From Athripsodes cinereus (lineage: Eukaryota; Arthropoda; Insecta; Trichoptera; Leptoceridae), in assembly GCA_947579605.1 (NCBI GenBank), contig OX388310.1, positions 1,488,001 through 1,552,000 of the forward strand: a DNA stretch of 64,000 bases, in the 5' to 3' direction. A program made the translations under genes and the position numbers. How positions within the stretch are numbered: position 1 is the first letter of the stretch; each line of letters starts with the position of its first letter. Under the pieces are notes generated by a model. That model ran no database searches, was not told the origin of the DNA, and worked only from the letters and a program-made list of their open reading frames with translations. Shown one piece after another: positions 21,956 through 32,344 of the stretch.

Positions 21956-22435
21956 CACGAAACAAAAAACATTGACATACAAAATAAAAATCAGCTTTAT
22001 ACTAACAATATTCTTAACAATCTATTGAGAATATTCTTATGTGTATTCCCTTTCAATTTCAAGTCTTTCAACTTCTATTGAAACATCACTTGAGTATTAT
22101 TCTAAAAAGGTCAATTACAGGATGTACTCTACCGGACAATGAGGTGAGATTCTTTTCCTTACATTGATTTTGTATACGATATTAAATATCAGAACTTTTT
22201 ACGTAACAAAATGAACCATAAAATTTAACGTTTCGCCTCCATCGATAAAAACCGAATAAAATATTATTTTACCTGAACAAAAGCTTCCAGTATAATGCAT
22301 AACCTTCAATCATTTTTTTTGTGGGGATGAAAACTTTTAAATTAATAAAAATTAGACAGGTATCTATCTAGTAACAAAATATTTAGATATTCAGGTCGGG
22401 TGGCCAACATCATTATACTGAATTTCAGATGTAAT

Positions 22436-22520
22436 TTTTTGAACACCTGCCTTTTACAAAAGAACTCAGGAGCTTACGGAAAAGAGTGGGATACCAATTC
22501 TTTGCCAGTTACTTCACATA
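22436..22520 (-). repeat. Family R partial copy
   Basis: GAACACCTGCCTTTTACAAA, GAGCTTACGGAAAAGAGTGG and ATTCTTTGCC match the distal part of family R (compare 47035-47110). Confidence 0.6.
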
Positions 22521-22707
22521 TTTTTTCACATTAAAAGAAGATATTCACAGAACGCTACGAATAAAGCATTAAACATCTTTGATTCAGGGATGAGATATGC
22601 AACTTGTCATGAATGGCTTATTTTTAGTTTCTAAAATATTTATAATTAGGTACCTACGTGTTAATAAAAAAAACTATTAAAATGAAATTTCTCAAAATAT
22701 TTAAATA

Positions 22708-22930
22708 CTCTACCATCACGGAATATCCCACAAATGGAGTAGACAGCGGAACAACTGCAAGTAATGTACATGCAGATCGTCCACTTTATGCCAGTATAGA
22801 AATGAAACAATTCAAACGAGTGGCATAGCTCGTCGCTGAATTGTTACACCATCTTTTAACAGGACACTCAAAAACTTACTGAAAATAATAGCAGTCCTTT
22901 TTTACCGGGGACATCATGCGTTGCAAAATG
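22708..22930 (-). repeat. Family R copy
   Basis: TACCATCACGGAATATCCCA, GGAGTAGACAGCGGAACAAC, GCTCGTCGCTGAATTGTTAC and AACAGGACACTCAAAAACTT show the complete family order on the minus strand, with point changes throughout. Confidence 0.65.
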
Positions 22931-23014
22931 CAGTTATAATATTAATGTAATTGCTATTTTTCTATTGGCACGTTTTTTTACGACTTAAATGTTTATTATA
23001 AATAATTATTTTAC

Positions 23015-23170
23015 TGGCTACCCTACTTGTGGCAGATTGCATGATTGTTTAAGCAAATAGAGAGAATAAAATCTTATACTTTCGAAATACCAAGACCCGT
23101 GTTTTTAGCTTACTGTGAAAGGTGTCTAAGGTTATATTAGAGTTTATAACAAAATCCAGATATATCTTTT
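23015..23170 (+). repeat. Family R end followed by SINE-B body
   Basis: CTGGCTACCCTACTTGTGGC at 23020 is the terminal part of family R. At about 23085-23165, CTTACTGTGAAAGGTGTC, GTTTATAACAAAATCCAGAT and ATATCTTTTT match the SINE-B body. The SINE head is absent. Confidence 0.55.
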
Positions 23171-23885
23171 TAAAATGGAATAGAAAACGAAAGAAAAGAA
23201 ATAAAACGAATTTATATAGCAACGCTCATTTTCATAGTAAAATATATCTGATGGTAAAACGATAATAGGTTTGTTGATAGTTTTCGAAACGTTCTATTAG
23301 AGACAAGTTTCACTTACCTTTACAAGAGACAAGATTATGCAGTAGAATCTCCCAAAAGGATAATTATTGGAAAATAGTTAACGAGTCACTGGGCTGAGAT
23401 AGTGAGAGAGTAGAAAGCTCTGTAGGTTGTTTGTAGACAGCAGGAGATAGGTATAACTGAAATTCCATAATTCCGACAAGCTTTGTCAATCACTGGACCT
23501 GAAAGAAAAAAATCAAAAAGAATTGTTATTTTTATTTCCGTTTCACTGGGTTTTAGTAATTTTGTAATAACGTCAATATCAGAACGACTGATTGGAAAAT
23601 ATTTTTTTTAAAATATAGGCATTATTTTTTATTCAAATAGGTATCATTTTCATTTTATTTTGAAAAAAAAATATCAATTTGTATTTTATTGGCACGTAGA
23701 GAGTATTTAGTTCCGTTACTACAACATTTGGAAAATCTGTAGAGATAGATAAAAATAAGTAATTGTACAACATAATGCGATATTATATTTACTTTTTTTT
23801 ATATTGAGTTTCTAGTTAGTGCTCGAGATCAATTATCAATTAATAAACGATCCCTGAGATATTCGGATGTGAAGTGGATTTTCCT
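23171..23885. other. No gene recognised
   Basis: A/T-rich sequence with T/A runs near 23605-23640 and 23790. No coding or repeat signature is visible. Confidence 0.4.
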
Positions 23886-23887
23886 TG

Positions 23888-24112
23888 AGGAATGACGAAG
23901 AGAGTGTATCTATCTGAAAGAAAGGGTGTGTGAAAAAGTGTAGACGTCCGAGAACTGCGTGACTTGATTACACGGATCAAATTCTCAGGGAAGATGGTTC
24001 TCACGAAATTGTGTGCATGTAGACAAAACAAAAGATGGATGTATGGATGGAGCTCTGCGGTGTTCTGTTCTCTCTGTCTACTCCACATAGGATACGGCGA
24101 GAGGGTGTAGCA
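23888..24112 (+). mobile_element. RTE-A 3' region
   Basis: GAGTGTATCTATCTGAAAGA, AAAGTGTAGACGTCCGAGAA, GACTTGATTACACGGATCAA and CTGTTCTCTCTGTCTACTCC follow the same order as RTE-A at 41.89-42.13 kb (GTGTATTCATCTGAAAG..., CGGACGGCTAAGAACC...). Stops and shifts break the frame. Confidence 0.7.
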
Positions 24113-24160
24113 TATTATAGTATAGCATAGTTTGCTATTCTTACAGGTAATGACTTTCTT

Positions 24161-24587
24161 GTGATTTTTTTCTTAACGATTCCTAGAAATGATCAAATGT
24201 TCGACTCAACAAACCTTTTAAAATACAAAGACAATAATATATTTTTATCTAATCATAGGTATCACAAAAAGAAGATAAATAGAACCCAGATTGTCACGAT
24301 TTCGCGCATGCGATTCAACCACCATCGATTGGAGAGTCATCTCTTTAAACTGGGTCTCGCATCAATACCTGACTGTGAGTGTGGTACAGATTATGAGACT
24401 CTCGACCACGTCTTTTTCGCGTGCCCACTTCGGGACCGCGGTGATTTGTATTTCTCCCTTCAGTAGGTATGTAGAATACCCACTTAACGCCACAGCGCTC
24501 TTGAGATGGTCAGGGACCATTAAACAGCGCCAAATACAAATCATCTTTTTATTATTATTATTAACATCAGCTATCTGCTTGGTTTAG
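24161..24587 (+). pseudogene. Jockey-like LINE C-terminal Cys/His segment, frameshifted
   Basis: The plus strand reads ISRMRFNHHRLESHLFKLGL, then ASIPDCECGTDYETLDHVFF, then ACPLRDRG. This is the 'R.RF.HH.L..HL..LGL...P.C.CG...T.DH..F.CP' motif of Jockey-like insect LINE polyproteins. Near 24440-24470 one reading ends and another continues (RYVEYPLNATALLRWSGTIK) to a stop at 24585, so one frameshift is needed. The sequence to about 24790, with CAATAAATCC and A runs, may be its 3' UTR. RT and endonuclease domains are missing. Confidence 0.8.
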
Positions 24588-26074
24588 AGGATGATAAGGT
24601 GCATGGAATGTTGTTTGATTTTGTTCTGAAAAATTTCATTGTACTTTGATGAATTTGATCACATTTGCTTATTATTGAACTAATTAATTTAATCTATAGT
24701 CATAAGCTGAAACAATAAATCCATGATTGTAAATGGCTGAAATCATCCAAACAAGGATGCATCGCCAATATTCTAAAAAAAAAATTAAAAAAATGTAATC
24801 AATTATATCTGATTACTGCACTAACGAGAGATAGGTACTATCATAGAATATATTATTATACACGGAGAGAAAAAAGTAGTAAAATCAAGTAATTATTACT
24901 TAAATTTTTGCATATCCCAGGACAACAAAAGTATTCTTAAAACTACAAATGAATATTTGTAATGGTATTTGGTGAAAACAACAAATGGAGTTCTCTTGAT
25001 ACAAGTAAGCTGCATACTGGTTATTACAAATCTGTTAGTAATATTTGGGTGCGTAGTATGTTGGTATTAGTAATGGGATTTGTAAATATTACTAAACTCC
25101 TTTGTATCTCCTAGTGATTCCTATACTCGGTATTATTCACCTCTTAGTATATTTTAGTGGCTTCTTTACTAGAAATTGTAGTTTTATGTAATGGAATTTA
25201 GTAACCCATTTTGTGATTTCTATGAGTATTGTTTTGTAATTAAAGCAAATGCAGTTACAAATGTATGCACTTAAATTTACACCATTTGTACCTAGACACT
25301 TGTACTATTCATACTCGGAAAAGTAACAGAAAAATAATGAATATTTTTTTCTCTATGAGAACACATGTTACAGTAGAAGTAAGTTGTGTTCACTAGAAGT
25401 ATGAATACATTAGTATAAGAAATATTCTTCATTTTTTTGTTACTTAAACAAGTATAAATTGTGCAAGTGTCTATAGGTACAAGTTATATAAATTCAAGTG
25501 CATACATTAAATACATATCTAACTACATTTGTTGCTTTAAAACTTTACACATAGAAAAGTACAAAAAAGGCTTAAATAATTATAAAACACATCACATAAT
25601 AAAAATAATTAGTCGTAGTTCTGAATAAAACATTCAACTCACATATACTCAAGTAAATTAGTCATTAAATTTCAGATAGTAAAGTTTGATTTGTGGTCAG
25701 AAGCTTTAATATGTCCATTCAATAGTGTTGTAAATTATTGTCTAAGTATAAGTCTTAAAATCCATCTTTCAAATATAACTTTTAGTCATGATACAGTAGT
25801 AAAAGATTATTTTTGGGCGTTTAGAACTGAGTCTTACAGTTTCACAAAATTAATATAAAAAATTCTTAATTTTCCTGCTTTTCATTAGGAAATAGGAGTT
25901 ATTCGAAAAATAAAATTACAAAATATTTCTTTGAAAGGGTTTCCAATTTAATAAGTAAATAAATTACATAGATTATAATACTCCTCAAACCGGAAACATA
26001 CATGGCAAGAGGAGGAAAATGGGATGTTATAATTACGTGCACTCGCAGCTGGTAGCCTGATCAACGTGGCAACT

Positions 26075-26446
26075 TCAGTGGAGGATGGTCGCCCTTGACG
26101 ATGAACGACTTCTAGACTCTATAATACCGCGTTCACGAAGTTGCCGTCGTTTGTTGTATACAAAACGAAGCAATTTTCCGGAAGCATTTTTGGCAGTTGT
26201 ATGAACTAGCGGTGAAATATACGGAGTGTAGTATAAGGCAGTTGACTCCTTGTGGAAAAGTTGCTGGATTTCTACCGACCAGCTCAACAGCTGTGTATTT
26301 GTTATTTGACAGTGCGTATTTTTTTCTATGATGGCTTGAATTAGAAGTTTTACTAATAAGTTCCGTTGGCCTTCCTCTAATCTTCCGGTGTTTCTTTTAT
26401 TTAGCATAGCTTTTCCATCCAACGTGGAATTCAATGTATTTAAAAT
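26075..26446 (-). pseudogene. TIR-element gene, 3' exon
   Basis: On the minus strand a good acceptor (TTTTGTTTCAG, exon starts at 26446) opens a 123-codon frame to the stop at 26075. It begins ILNTLNSTLDGKAMLNKRNT and contains EGQRNLLVKLLIQAIIEK, then a short TALYYTPYI segment, then NASGKLLRFVYNKRRQLRER and a Ser/Arg-rich tail. The order 'R..L...II' helix, 'YY.P', 'GKL...YN.RR..LR' resembles a domain that I have seen in uncharacterised, often transposon-linked, proteins of insects and Hydra; I cannot name it. This exon itself is intact. With the 5' exon broken, the gene as a whole looks dead here. Confidence 0.55.
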
Positions 26447-26536
26447 CTGAAACAAAATTAAAGTTTAACAGCACATTATAACACAAGTAGTCTACTGCGG
26501 CAATATTAAAATCAAATTGTCAAATTATTTACTTAC

Positions 26537-26866
26537 ATATCCATACTGAAATGTTTCATCAATTTGAATCAACTGCCTGGATGAATGAGCAATGTCTGTG
26601 TTTTGAGACACACTCTCTCGCTCGTAGAAGCATCTGATGCACTGGATGTTAGTTGGATAGTTGCAAAGCCCCATACTGTCTCTGGAACAACTGTGGGATG
26701 CTCTGTGTCCGGAACTATTATAGAATAAATTGTCTGTAGCTCTGTAATATCTAACTCTTCCTCCTTAAAGATTCTCTTTAAATTTTGCTGTCTCCCGGTA
26801 CAGGAATAAGTTGAGCGATTTCACAATCCGTTAGTAGTCTTAATGTTCCCGCATCCACTCTCCCAT
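26537..26866 (-). pseudogene. TIR-element gene, 5' exon (broken)
   Basis: On the minus strand the exon ends at a good donor (GGATAT before GTAAGT, at 26536). Removing the 90-base intron joins it to the 3' exon in phase 0. It reads DGRVDAGTLRLLTDCEIAQL, then IPVPGD. After a one-base disruption near 26790 it reads KFKENL, then KEEELDITELQTIYSI. Near 26575 a second shift is needed to reach RQLIQIDETFQYGY. 'LL..L....I..LIP..G.R..F' is a SAM-like signature that usually precedes the domain of the next exon. The upstream boundary (ACTTATATAG before ATGGGAGAG) is uncertain. Confidence 0.5.
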
Positions 26867-27195
26867 CTATATAAGTAACACAAATAAATGTAAGTTGAGG
26901 TTTATATAGGATATAGAGTTGGAGTAGTCTCTATTTATAATCCATTACAAACAAATTACGACTCACTAACGATAAGGCTAGCCACCCATTCTTAATGTCT
27001 TATTTTCTGTATAATTATGTGTATAAGTAGGCAGCTAATAGTGTGATTAGATTTATAATCCATTGTACTTACCAATAAATTGACCTATGTAAGCACTGCA
27101 ATTTCACTTGGTCAATAAATCCTTAACCAATAAATATTATCTGTGTACAATAAATCCTTAACCAATTAATCCATTATGAAAACACACAAACTACA

Positions 27196-27258
27196 CAGCA
27201 CTCGAAATACAGCACTCGAAACACAGCGCTCGAAACACAGCGCTTGAAACACAGCTTC
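27196..27258 (-). repeat. Short tandem repeat, period about 16
   Basis: CAGCACTCGAAATACAG, CACTCGAAACACAG, CGCTCGAAACACAG and CGCTTGAAACACAG follow each other. This lies upstream of the gene remnant inside the TIR element, about where a 5' UTR or promoter would be. No function can be shown. Confidence 0.75.
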
Positions 27259-27869
27259 ACTCCAAACACAGCAAACTACACACTGCCGCGAACAAGTTGT
27301 GACATACTGTCTCGTGACAGCTTAATAATTACCTACTTGTTAAAAGTGTTGGTCATTTGAAATTACAAAACTGTTTTGCTGTTTTTATTGAAGATTAGTT
27401 TTATCGGAATTAAGTATAAACAATTTGTTACGGTAACAAATCTACAGTCACAGAAATAACAAAATGTTTGTGATATTTGTAATCCATTGTTATTTTTACA
27501 ATATTTTAGTTTTTTCGTCAATTACAAAAACCCGTTTTTTGGTATTAGTTTTAACATTTACAAAAATATTGTAAAAATAAGTTTGTGGTGTAAATCCTAG
27601 GGAAATTTAATGAAATATACAAAAATTTTGTAATTTCGGCATTTACAAAGCGGCTTTTTAATTCGAACAATATTTTTTCTCTCCGTGTATTATACAACTA
27701 GACGTGTGGAAGGAAACGTATGCAGTTTAATATAAATAACGAATATTTTTAATATAATCCGTAACATTTGGTGTACCTACTATTTGTCATCTTTATAAAT
27801 ACACACGTTTTTATTAATTGACGAGTACCTATACAACTTTCACAATACACCGTTCCTATGACAACGACA

Positions 27870-27990
27870 TCAGAGCGCAGTGAATGTCTTGGGAAGAGGT
27901 GACGCGATTGGCGCAGAGATTAAGGCTGTGTTCCCGAGACGAGCGTTGAGGGCGATGATTATGATGACCTGTACAAATAACGAAATTTGT
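27870..27990 (+). mobile_element. RTE-F 3' end
   Basis: TGTCTTGGGAAGAGGTGACG, GATTGGCGCAGAGAT, TTCCCGAGACGAGCGTTGAG and an ATGATTATGATGA tail match the copies at 31.85 and 59.6 kb (minus). In those copies the frame is readable as LAQRRSEWRRLV...CSREAL. Here a stretch in the middle is deleted. Confidence 0.7.
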
Positions 27991-28548
27991 AAATGCAAAA
28001 TATCAAGGGTAGGTATTAATGTGTTTGTTTTTAACAATCAGTTCAAAATAACTGAAGAAAACATGAGTTAGCTGTAAGTATTAAATACTTTGTGCCAGGA
28101 AGTTTTACAGTTTCTTGCGAGTAAAACATAGAAAATTAATAACATTATTTGGTACTCATGTTTGTTCGGTTTGTGGTTAAAGACTTGGTAGATAATTCCT
28201 GAAACTCATTAGCGTGGTCTAACATTGAATGTGTATATAGTAGGTAGGTGGCGCTGTAATGTCGGTATATAATATAAGATACTATTGCTACATAGCCACC
28301 TAGTAGAAATAATGATGGAGATAGTGATACCACAAGGAAACCCATATCCCTTTCTCCTTCTCACTATTGTACTTGCAACATAAATGTCAAAGTTCAAACT
28401 AACGTCTAAGGAACCACCTTGGTATATGATAACCGTCTTACGGACTTCTATCTTTTACTTACATCTTCCTCACATCACACTACTTCACCTACTTCAAAAT
28501 GGTGATGAATATGGAATACATTTTGGAAGTCTATATTTATCTATATTT
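27991..28548. other. No gene recognised
   Basis: Short frames only, including a 122-codon plus-strand frame beginning at 28384 that runs across a T4 tail and a family-R copy and is therefore not a gene. Confidence 0.4.
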
Positions 28549-28600
28549 ATTTATCCCTCAAAGCACGAGCTTTGCTCAAATTTGAGGGAATTAATATGTT
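28549..28600 (-). mobile_element. T4 LINE-like 3' tail hairpin
   Basis: CCCTCAAAGCACGAGC, then TTTGCTCAAATTTGAGGG, forms a two-part stem (CCCTCAAA with TTTGAGGG, GAGC with GCTC). It lies next to ATTTATCTATATTTATTTAT, an (AAAT)n-type tail on the minus strand. The layout resembles the T1-T3 tails. Confidence 0.4.
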
Positions 28601-28694
28601 TACTGTGCATTAATAAAGAAATTATTGTTTTTGTAAAAAAAAAAAATTTTTTTCTAATAAACATATTGGAATTTGAATTTATTACAGTAAGTAA

Positions 28695-29050
28695 GTATAC
28701 CATGGATTCCCTGGTAAAAATAGATTTTCCATTCTTTTCTTTAAGTTTTTGAGTGTCCTTTAAAAAACACGTGTTCGTAAAACCTCAAGTATAAGACAAT
28801 CAACATTTAAAATTTAGTGATGAGGCATGGAACCCATCTTAATTTGAAATCTTGTACTCCTGAGACATCCTGATGTGTAAAGGTTCACACATTTGCAATC
28901 AGAGATTAATTACAAGTGTGCATCAGAAGTAATGTAACATCAGAGTGCGCACCGACAAAATTAATTTATACAAGACAGCTTGCATGTTTATTATATGCAG
29001 CTGGTCTGCTGGCTACCCCACTTGTGGGATGTGCCGTGATGATATAGTTT
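28695..29050 (+). repeat. Family R copy with a nested insertion
   Basis: CTTTAAGTTTTTGAGTGTCC, TTTAGTGATGAGGCATGGAA and CCCATCTTAATTT form the first half. ACAGCTTGCATGTTTATTAT, GGCTGGTCTGC-type sequence and CCCCACTTGTGGGATGTGCC form the second. About 28849-28972 is foreign and starts like the 97-bp insert at 39377 (ACTCCTGAGACATCCTGATG). A TTAATTT repeat flanks it. Confidence 0.65.
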
Positions 29051-29054
29051 AGTA

Positions 29055-29745
29055 TATTAATAACAACCCTTATTTTAATAGCTCCAAAGAAACAATATTC
29101 ACCCCATCTATAAATAAAATTCGAATGAATGGTTGATCAAATAATTTGCAATTTTAGTCATCCCATTGACGTTTCCAGGAGGGACAAGGAGGAAAAAGTA
29201 GCCCCCCTCAGCAGACCTTGAAAATAGTAGGAAGGTAAGCAAACTAATATTTAAGTGCAGAAAATTGGTATTTAATTAAGTAAGATGCTGCCCTCTAAGT
29301 AACCACAAAAATATATATATATTTTTTTTATTTACATTTTTATACGGCAGAGCCTTTTACATGTTGTACAAAAAAAACAACAATAACAATTTGACAGACA
29401 AAAATACAGCTAGCAAGCACACAAATTGAAATTACATAAATATAGGTACTTGAATAAAACTTGATTATTGGTAAAAAATGTCAATATTTAAAAAAAACAC
29501 AAAATTTGAATTAAATTAAATTAAAAATAAATTACACAATTTGGAAAGAAAGAATTTTTTTTCCTTAAAAAAATCATTAAGATGAGATGAAGACAAAATA
29601 AAGTGAAATATATCAGTGAACAATTTAAAGACTAGAATATTTGTATATACATAAACCTTAGAATATTTCAAGATTAATTAATAATGATTAATACGTCAAC
29701 GTTATAAAATCACACAATATTATAATAAATCATAAACAACAAACA
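29055..29745. other. No gene recognised
   Basis: An (AT)n/T run near 29310-29335 and a following CAGAGCC...TTTTACATGT stretch could be a minus-strand retroelement tail, but I cannot confirm it. Confidence 0.35.
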
Positions 29746-29769
29746 CATTGCATTGCACCAATGATACAC

Positions 29770-29892
29770 GATTTGCCCATTTGTACCCCTGTTTCAATAA
29801 CAGAGCTTTTGGAATCGTAGGACCCGTCATCTGGAATCGACTCTCCAAGGACCTTCGTATAAACAAATTAATAACAACAAAAATTTGATAGT
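29770..29892 (+). pseudogene. LINE reverse-transcriptase extreme C-terminus
   Basis: The plus strand reads RAFGIVGPVIWNRLSKDLRI, then NKLITTKI and a stop. 'F...GP.IWN.L...LR' is the usual last conserved stretch of Jockey/CR1-like LINE polyproteins. It is close to the segment at 13.7 kb and has no recognisable upstream part. Confidence 0.65.
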
Positions 29893-29899
29893 AACAGTT

Positions 29900-30317
29900 A
29901 AATTTTGTAAGCAATTGCCCCTCACCCCTCTAGAGAAAAGTCTGGGTACTCCTTAGAACCACCCTCTAATTATTATTCACAAATTAATCATAACTCCAGT
30001 CAAAACAAATCTTTAATTGATTGCCTCAAGAATGATTTGGTAAAAGCGAATTCGGTAATTAAGTAAAGAAAGTTAGTTGCTACCGAAAATATTATTAATT
30101 ATTTATTATATTTGAAAGTTCACATCTACAACACTTAGTATTTATTTTACGAAACAAATTAAGATATTGATACAGGGATATCCGTAGCCTAAATGATGGT
30201 CAACATTTATTTTGTAGATGTTATCGATGAATGGAGGAAAAATATTAATTTTGTCTTCTTTATATTTATTTGTACTTACTTATACAACATATCTACAATT
30301 TGTACAATAAGTCGACC
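29900..30317. other. No gene recognised
   Basis: A/T-rich, with no signature. Confidence 0.4.
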
Positions 30318-30568
30318 ATAATGAAATGTATCAAAGTTGAAAGACTGAGGTGGGCCGGGCACGTGAAGAGAATGAATGAAGAAAGAGTGCCAAAGAAAAT
30401 CTTTCGTACAAGACCACAAGGCAGATGTAGCGTTGGTAGATCCAAACTCCGTTGGATGGATGTGGTACAGAGAGATGTGGACATCATGGACGTCAGAGAT
30501 TGGAAAAGTAGGTGTAGGGGGAGGTGGAGGCTAATGTTGGAGGAATCCAAGGCTCATAACGGGCTGTA
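30318..30568 (+). pseudogene. RTE-C reverse-transcriptase C-terminal fragment
   Basis: An open plus-strand frame reads MKCIKVERLRWAGHVKRMNE, then ERVPKKIFRTRPQGRCSVGR, then SKLRWMDVVQRDVDIMDVRD, then WKSRCRGRWRLMLEESKAHN and GL before the stop at 30567. 'LRWAGHV.RM...R.PKK.F...G.R..GR...RW.D.V..D......W...A..R..WR' is the C-terminal region of an RTE-clade polyprotein. The frame is intact but only about 80 codons long, so it is a 5'-truncated insertion. Its GAT-rich 3' tail was later split by a T1 tail on the other strand. Confidence 0.85.
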
Positions 30569-30579
30569 GAATAATTGAT

Positions 30580-30722
30580 GATTTATTTATTTATTTATTT
30601 TATTCTTCTTGCACATCATCATTCATATAACAAATAAAATAAAGCAATATACACAAGAAAAAAATGTGATGATGTGCAGTGGCGAGATTATCACTATATA
30701 GTGATTTCTTCCATCTAACCAA
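30580..30722 (-). mobile_element. T1 LINE 3' tail nested in RTE-C tail
   Basis: On the minus strand: GATGGAAGAAATC, the perfect palindrome ATCACTATATAGTGAT (30690-30705), AATCTCGCCACTGCACATC, then GATGATGTGCAAGAAGAATA and an AAAT tail. It sits between ...AATTGATGAT and AATGATGATGATGAT, so it appears to have entered the (GAT)n tail of the RTE-C copy. Confidence 0.8.
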
Positions 30723-30736
30723 TGATGATGATGATA

Positions 30737-30984
30737 TATTATTTTGAATTTCACTACGTGTGACAAAACGCATTCTTAAAACACTAGTTGTTCCACTTTT
30801 GTTATAAACAATCTGAGGACAAACTATGGTAAACGTAACCTGGATTTCCAAGGAAGACAGTTGTGCAATGCATTGCCAGAAGAAAATTTAAACCATAAAT
30901 AGTTTAAAAGATCACTAAAACTATTTTCTTGCACACAACAACAGGATCAACAGTTCATGGAAGATAATATTATTTCTGACACAT
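30737..30984 (+). pseudogene. LINE reverse-transcriptase C-terminus
   Basis: The plus strand reads NNLRTNYGKRNLDFQGRQLC, then NALPEENLNHK, one stop, then FKRSLKLFSCTQQQDQQFME. 'LRTNYGKR.L.FQG...WN.LP.E......FK..LK..L' is the C-terminus of a Jockey/CR1-like LINE polyprotein. One in-frame stop shows that it is dead. The RT core is missing. Confidence 0.75.
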
Positions 30985-30989
30985 AATTC

Positions 30990-31835
30990 ATGTATTTTGC
31001 ACTGCATATATAATATTCTTGATATACACCTACATTTTTGTTAAATTATGTATTATTTTGTATTTATAGTCTCTAAGAGAATTCATGTTATTCTTTGAGA
31101 CAAATAAAGAAAAATAGTAAAGCATTTCTTTTTAATAAATTAATATTCTTTCGTTTTGTACGTAGAACACTCAGAAAATTTACACGCTGTATAATATTAT
31201 TTGTTCCTTATATCCTAGCTGATTTTTCGATGAAATTACGTCAATCGATCATCAAATATCGCACCGATTCATTATATAGGTAATCCTGTATATTTAATAC
31301 GTAGGTACTTACACAATATGTACGAATTTATTATTTAATAACCATCCTACACAATTTACTTGTAAAACTAGTTACCTAAGCGCGTTTACCTAAGGTAAAT
31401 TATTCCTATGTTGATTGAGTATATTATTATTATTTTGTTAACAAATTCCATCAACAATTTTCAAACTCTATACACACAAATACGATTATTATTATAATAA
31501 GCTTGCTTCTGTTCTGATGAACTATGGGAAAACAGATTGTATTGACTTTGAATAAATTATACGGAATTCGAATTCAGGTTCAGGTTAGTATTTTTTCAAA
31601 CAAAGATCAAAAGACAATTCAGTGGTGATGGAGGATCAAACAATTGGAGAGCTAAGGTCGAATCTGAAGAATTGTTTTCAGTTATCAACAACCATCATTG
31701 GAGTGTCCTCTGTATAGCTTTGACATTTTTTTAATGTATAGAAGACAATTAAATTATAAAACATTAAAATGACATTTGAAATTCTACAAAAATAAAAACA
31801 AAATTTGTTCTCAGGCAGCATTATAGAGCTGGTAT
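30990..31835. other. No gene recognised
   Basis: A/T-rich sequence with short frames only. A weak family-R-like ACACTCAGAAAATTTACACG near 31167 is not enough to call. Confidence 0.4.
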
Positions 31836-31837
31836 TA

Positions 31838-31968
31838 GTAGCTGGTGTCGTGGAAAGAGGTGACGCAATATTGGCGCAGAGACGCTCTGAATGGAGGAGG
31901 CTGGTTTCTGCCCTATGCTCCCGAGAGAAGCGTTGAGGGAAATGATGATGGTGATGATTAGTAGCTAA
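31838..31968 (+). mobile_element. RTE-F 3' end with (ATG)n tail
   Basis: The plus strand holds GAGGTGACGCAATATTGGCG, CAGAGACGCTCTGAATGGAG (read as QRRSEWRRLV), CCCGAGAGAAGCGTTGAGGG and an ATGATGATGGTGATGAT tail. Three relatives lie at 27.9, 33.6 and 59.6 kb. Confidence 0.75.
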
Positions 31969-32071
31969 AAGATCTTCAAATAATTTTTTTCTTCTAAAAA
32001 GCACATAATTAACTTCTAGTTAAAATCCTGTCATATTAAAAAAAAACAAAAATCCGACAATTAAAAACTAA

Positions 32072-32340
32072 TCAGTCAATATCTTCATTTTCTGGTGTTC
32101 TTTTCTTCAACTGCCTCTTGAATGTATAATAACTATTTCCCTTCTTTAGAACTTCCGGTATATTATTGAAAACCATTCATAATAAAATCCTTTTCTTTCT
32201 TTGTCAGTCCTTGGGTACACGTTTCTTAAATTGTTTCTGGTTCTGGTATATCTGTTGTGTTTACTACTGTTTCTTAGTATTAGAATGTCCGTTTTAATCA
32301 GACCATATTGGTTGGAAAACCTACATGAAGTGACCACCAA
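32072..32340 (-). pseudogene. LINE reverse-transcriptase C-terminus, frameshifted
   Basis: The minus strand reads SKHNRYTRTRNNLRNVYPRT, then DKERKGFYYEWF. After a small shift near 32165 it reads NIPEVLKKGNSYYTFKRQLK, then KRTPENEDID and a stop. The pattern 'H.Y.TR..NN......R.....K.F.Y.......IP......Y.TFKR.LK' is the C-terminal region of a CR1-like or related LINE. Only this part is present. Confidence 0.75.
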
Positions 32341-32344
32341 TACT

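Larger units (their letters stand above)
24861..27687 (-). mobile_element. 2,827-bp TIR DNA element with 7-bp target duplication
   Basis: CACGGAGAGAAAAAA at 24861 is exactly inverted at the right end (15 bp). TATTATA flanks the element on both sides (24854-24860 and 27688-27694). The 500-700 bases inside each end are crowded with TTTGTAA/TTACAAA words. The middle holds a broken two-exon minus-strand gene (26075-26866). No transposase domain is recognisable, so it is probably non-autonomous or decayed. A 7-bp duplication is uncommon: P-like or atypical hAT-like are possibilities, not conclusions. Confidence 0.85.

Noticed and set aside
28384..28752. 122-codon plus-strand frame
   Set aside because: It runs across a hairpin tail (T4), a T/A run and the start of a family-R copy, so it is not one coding unit.
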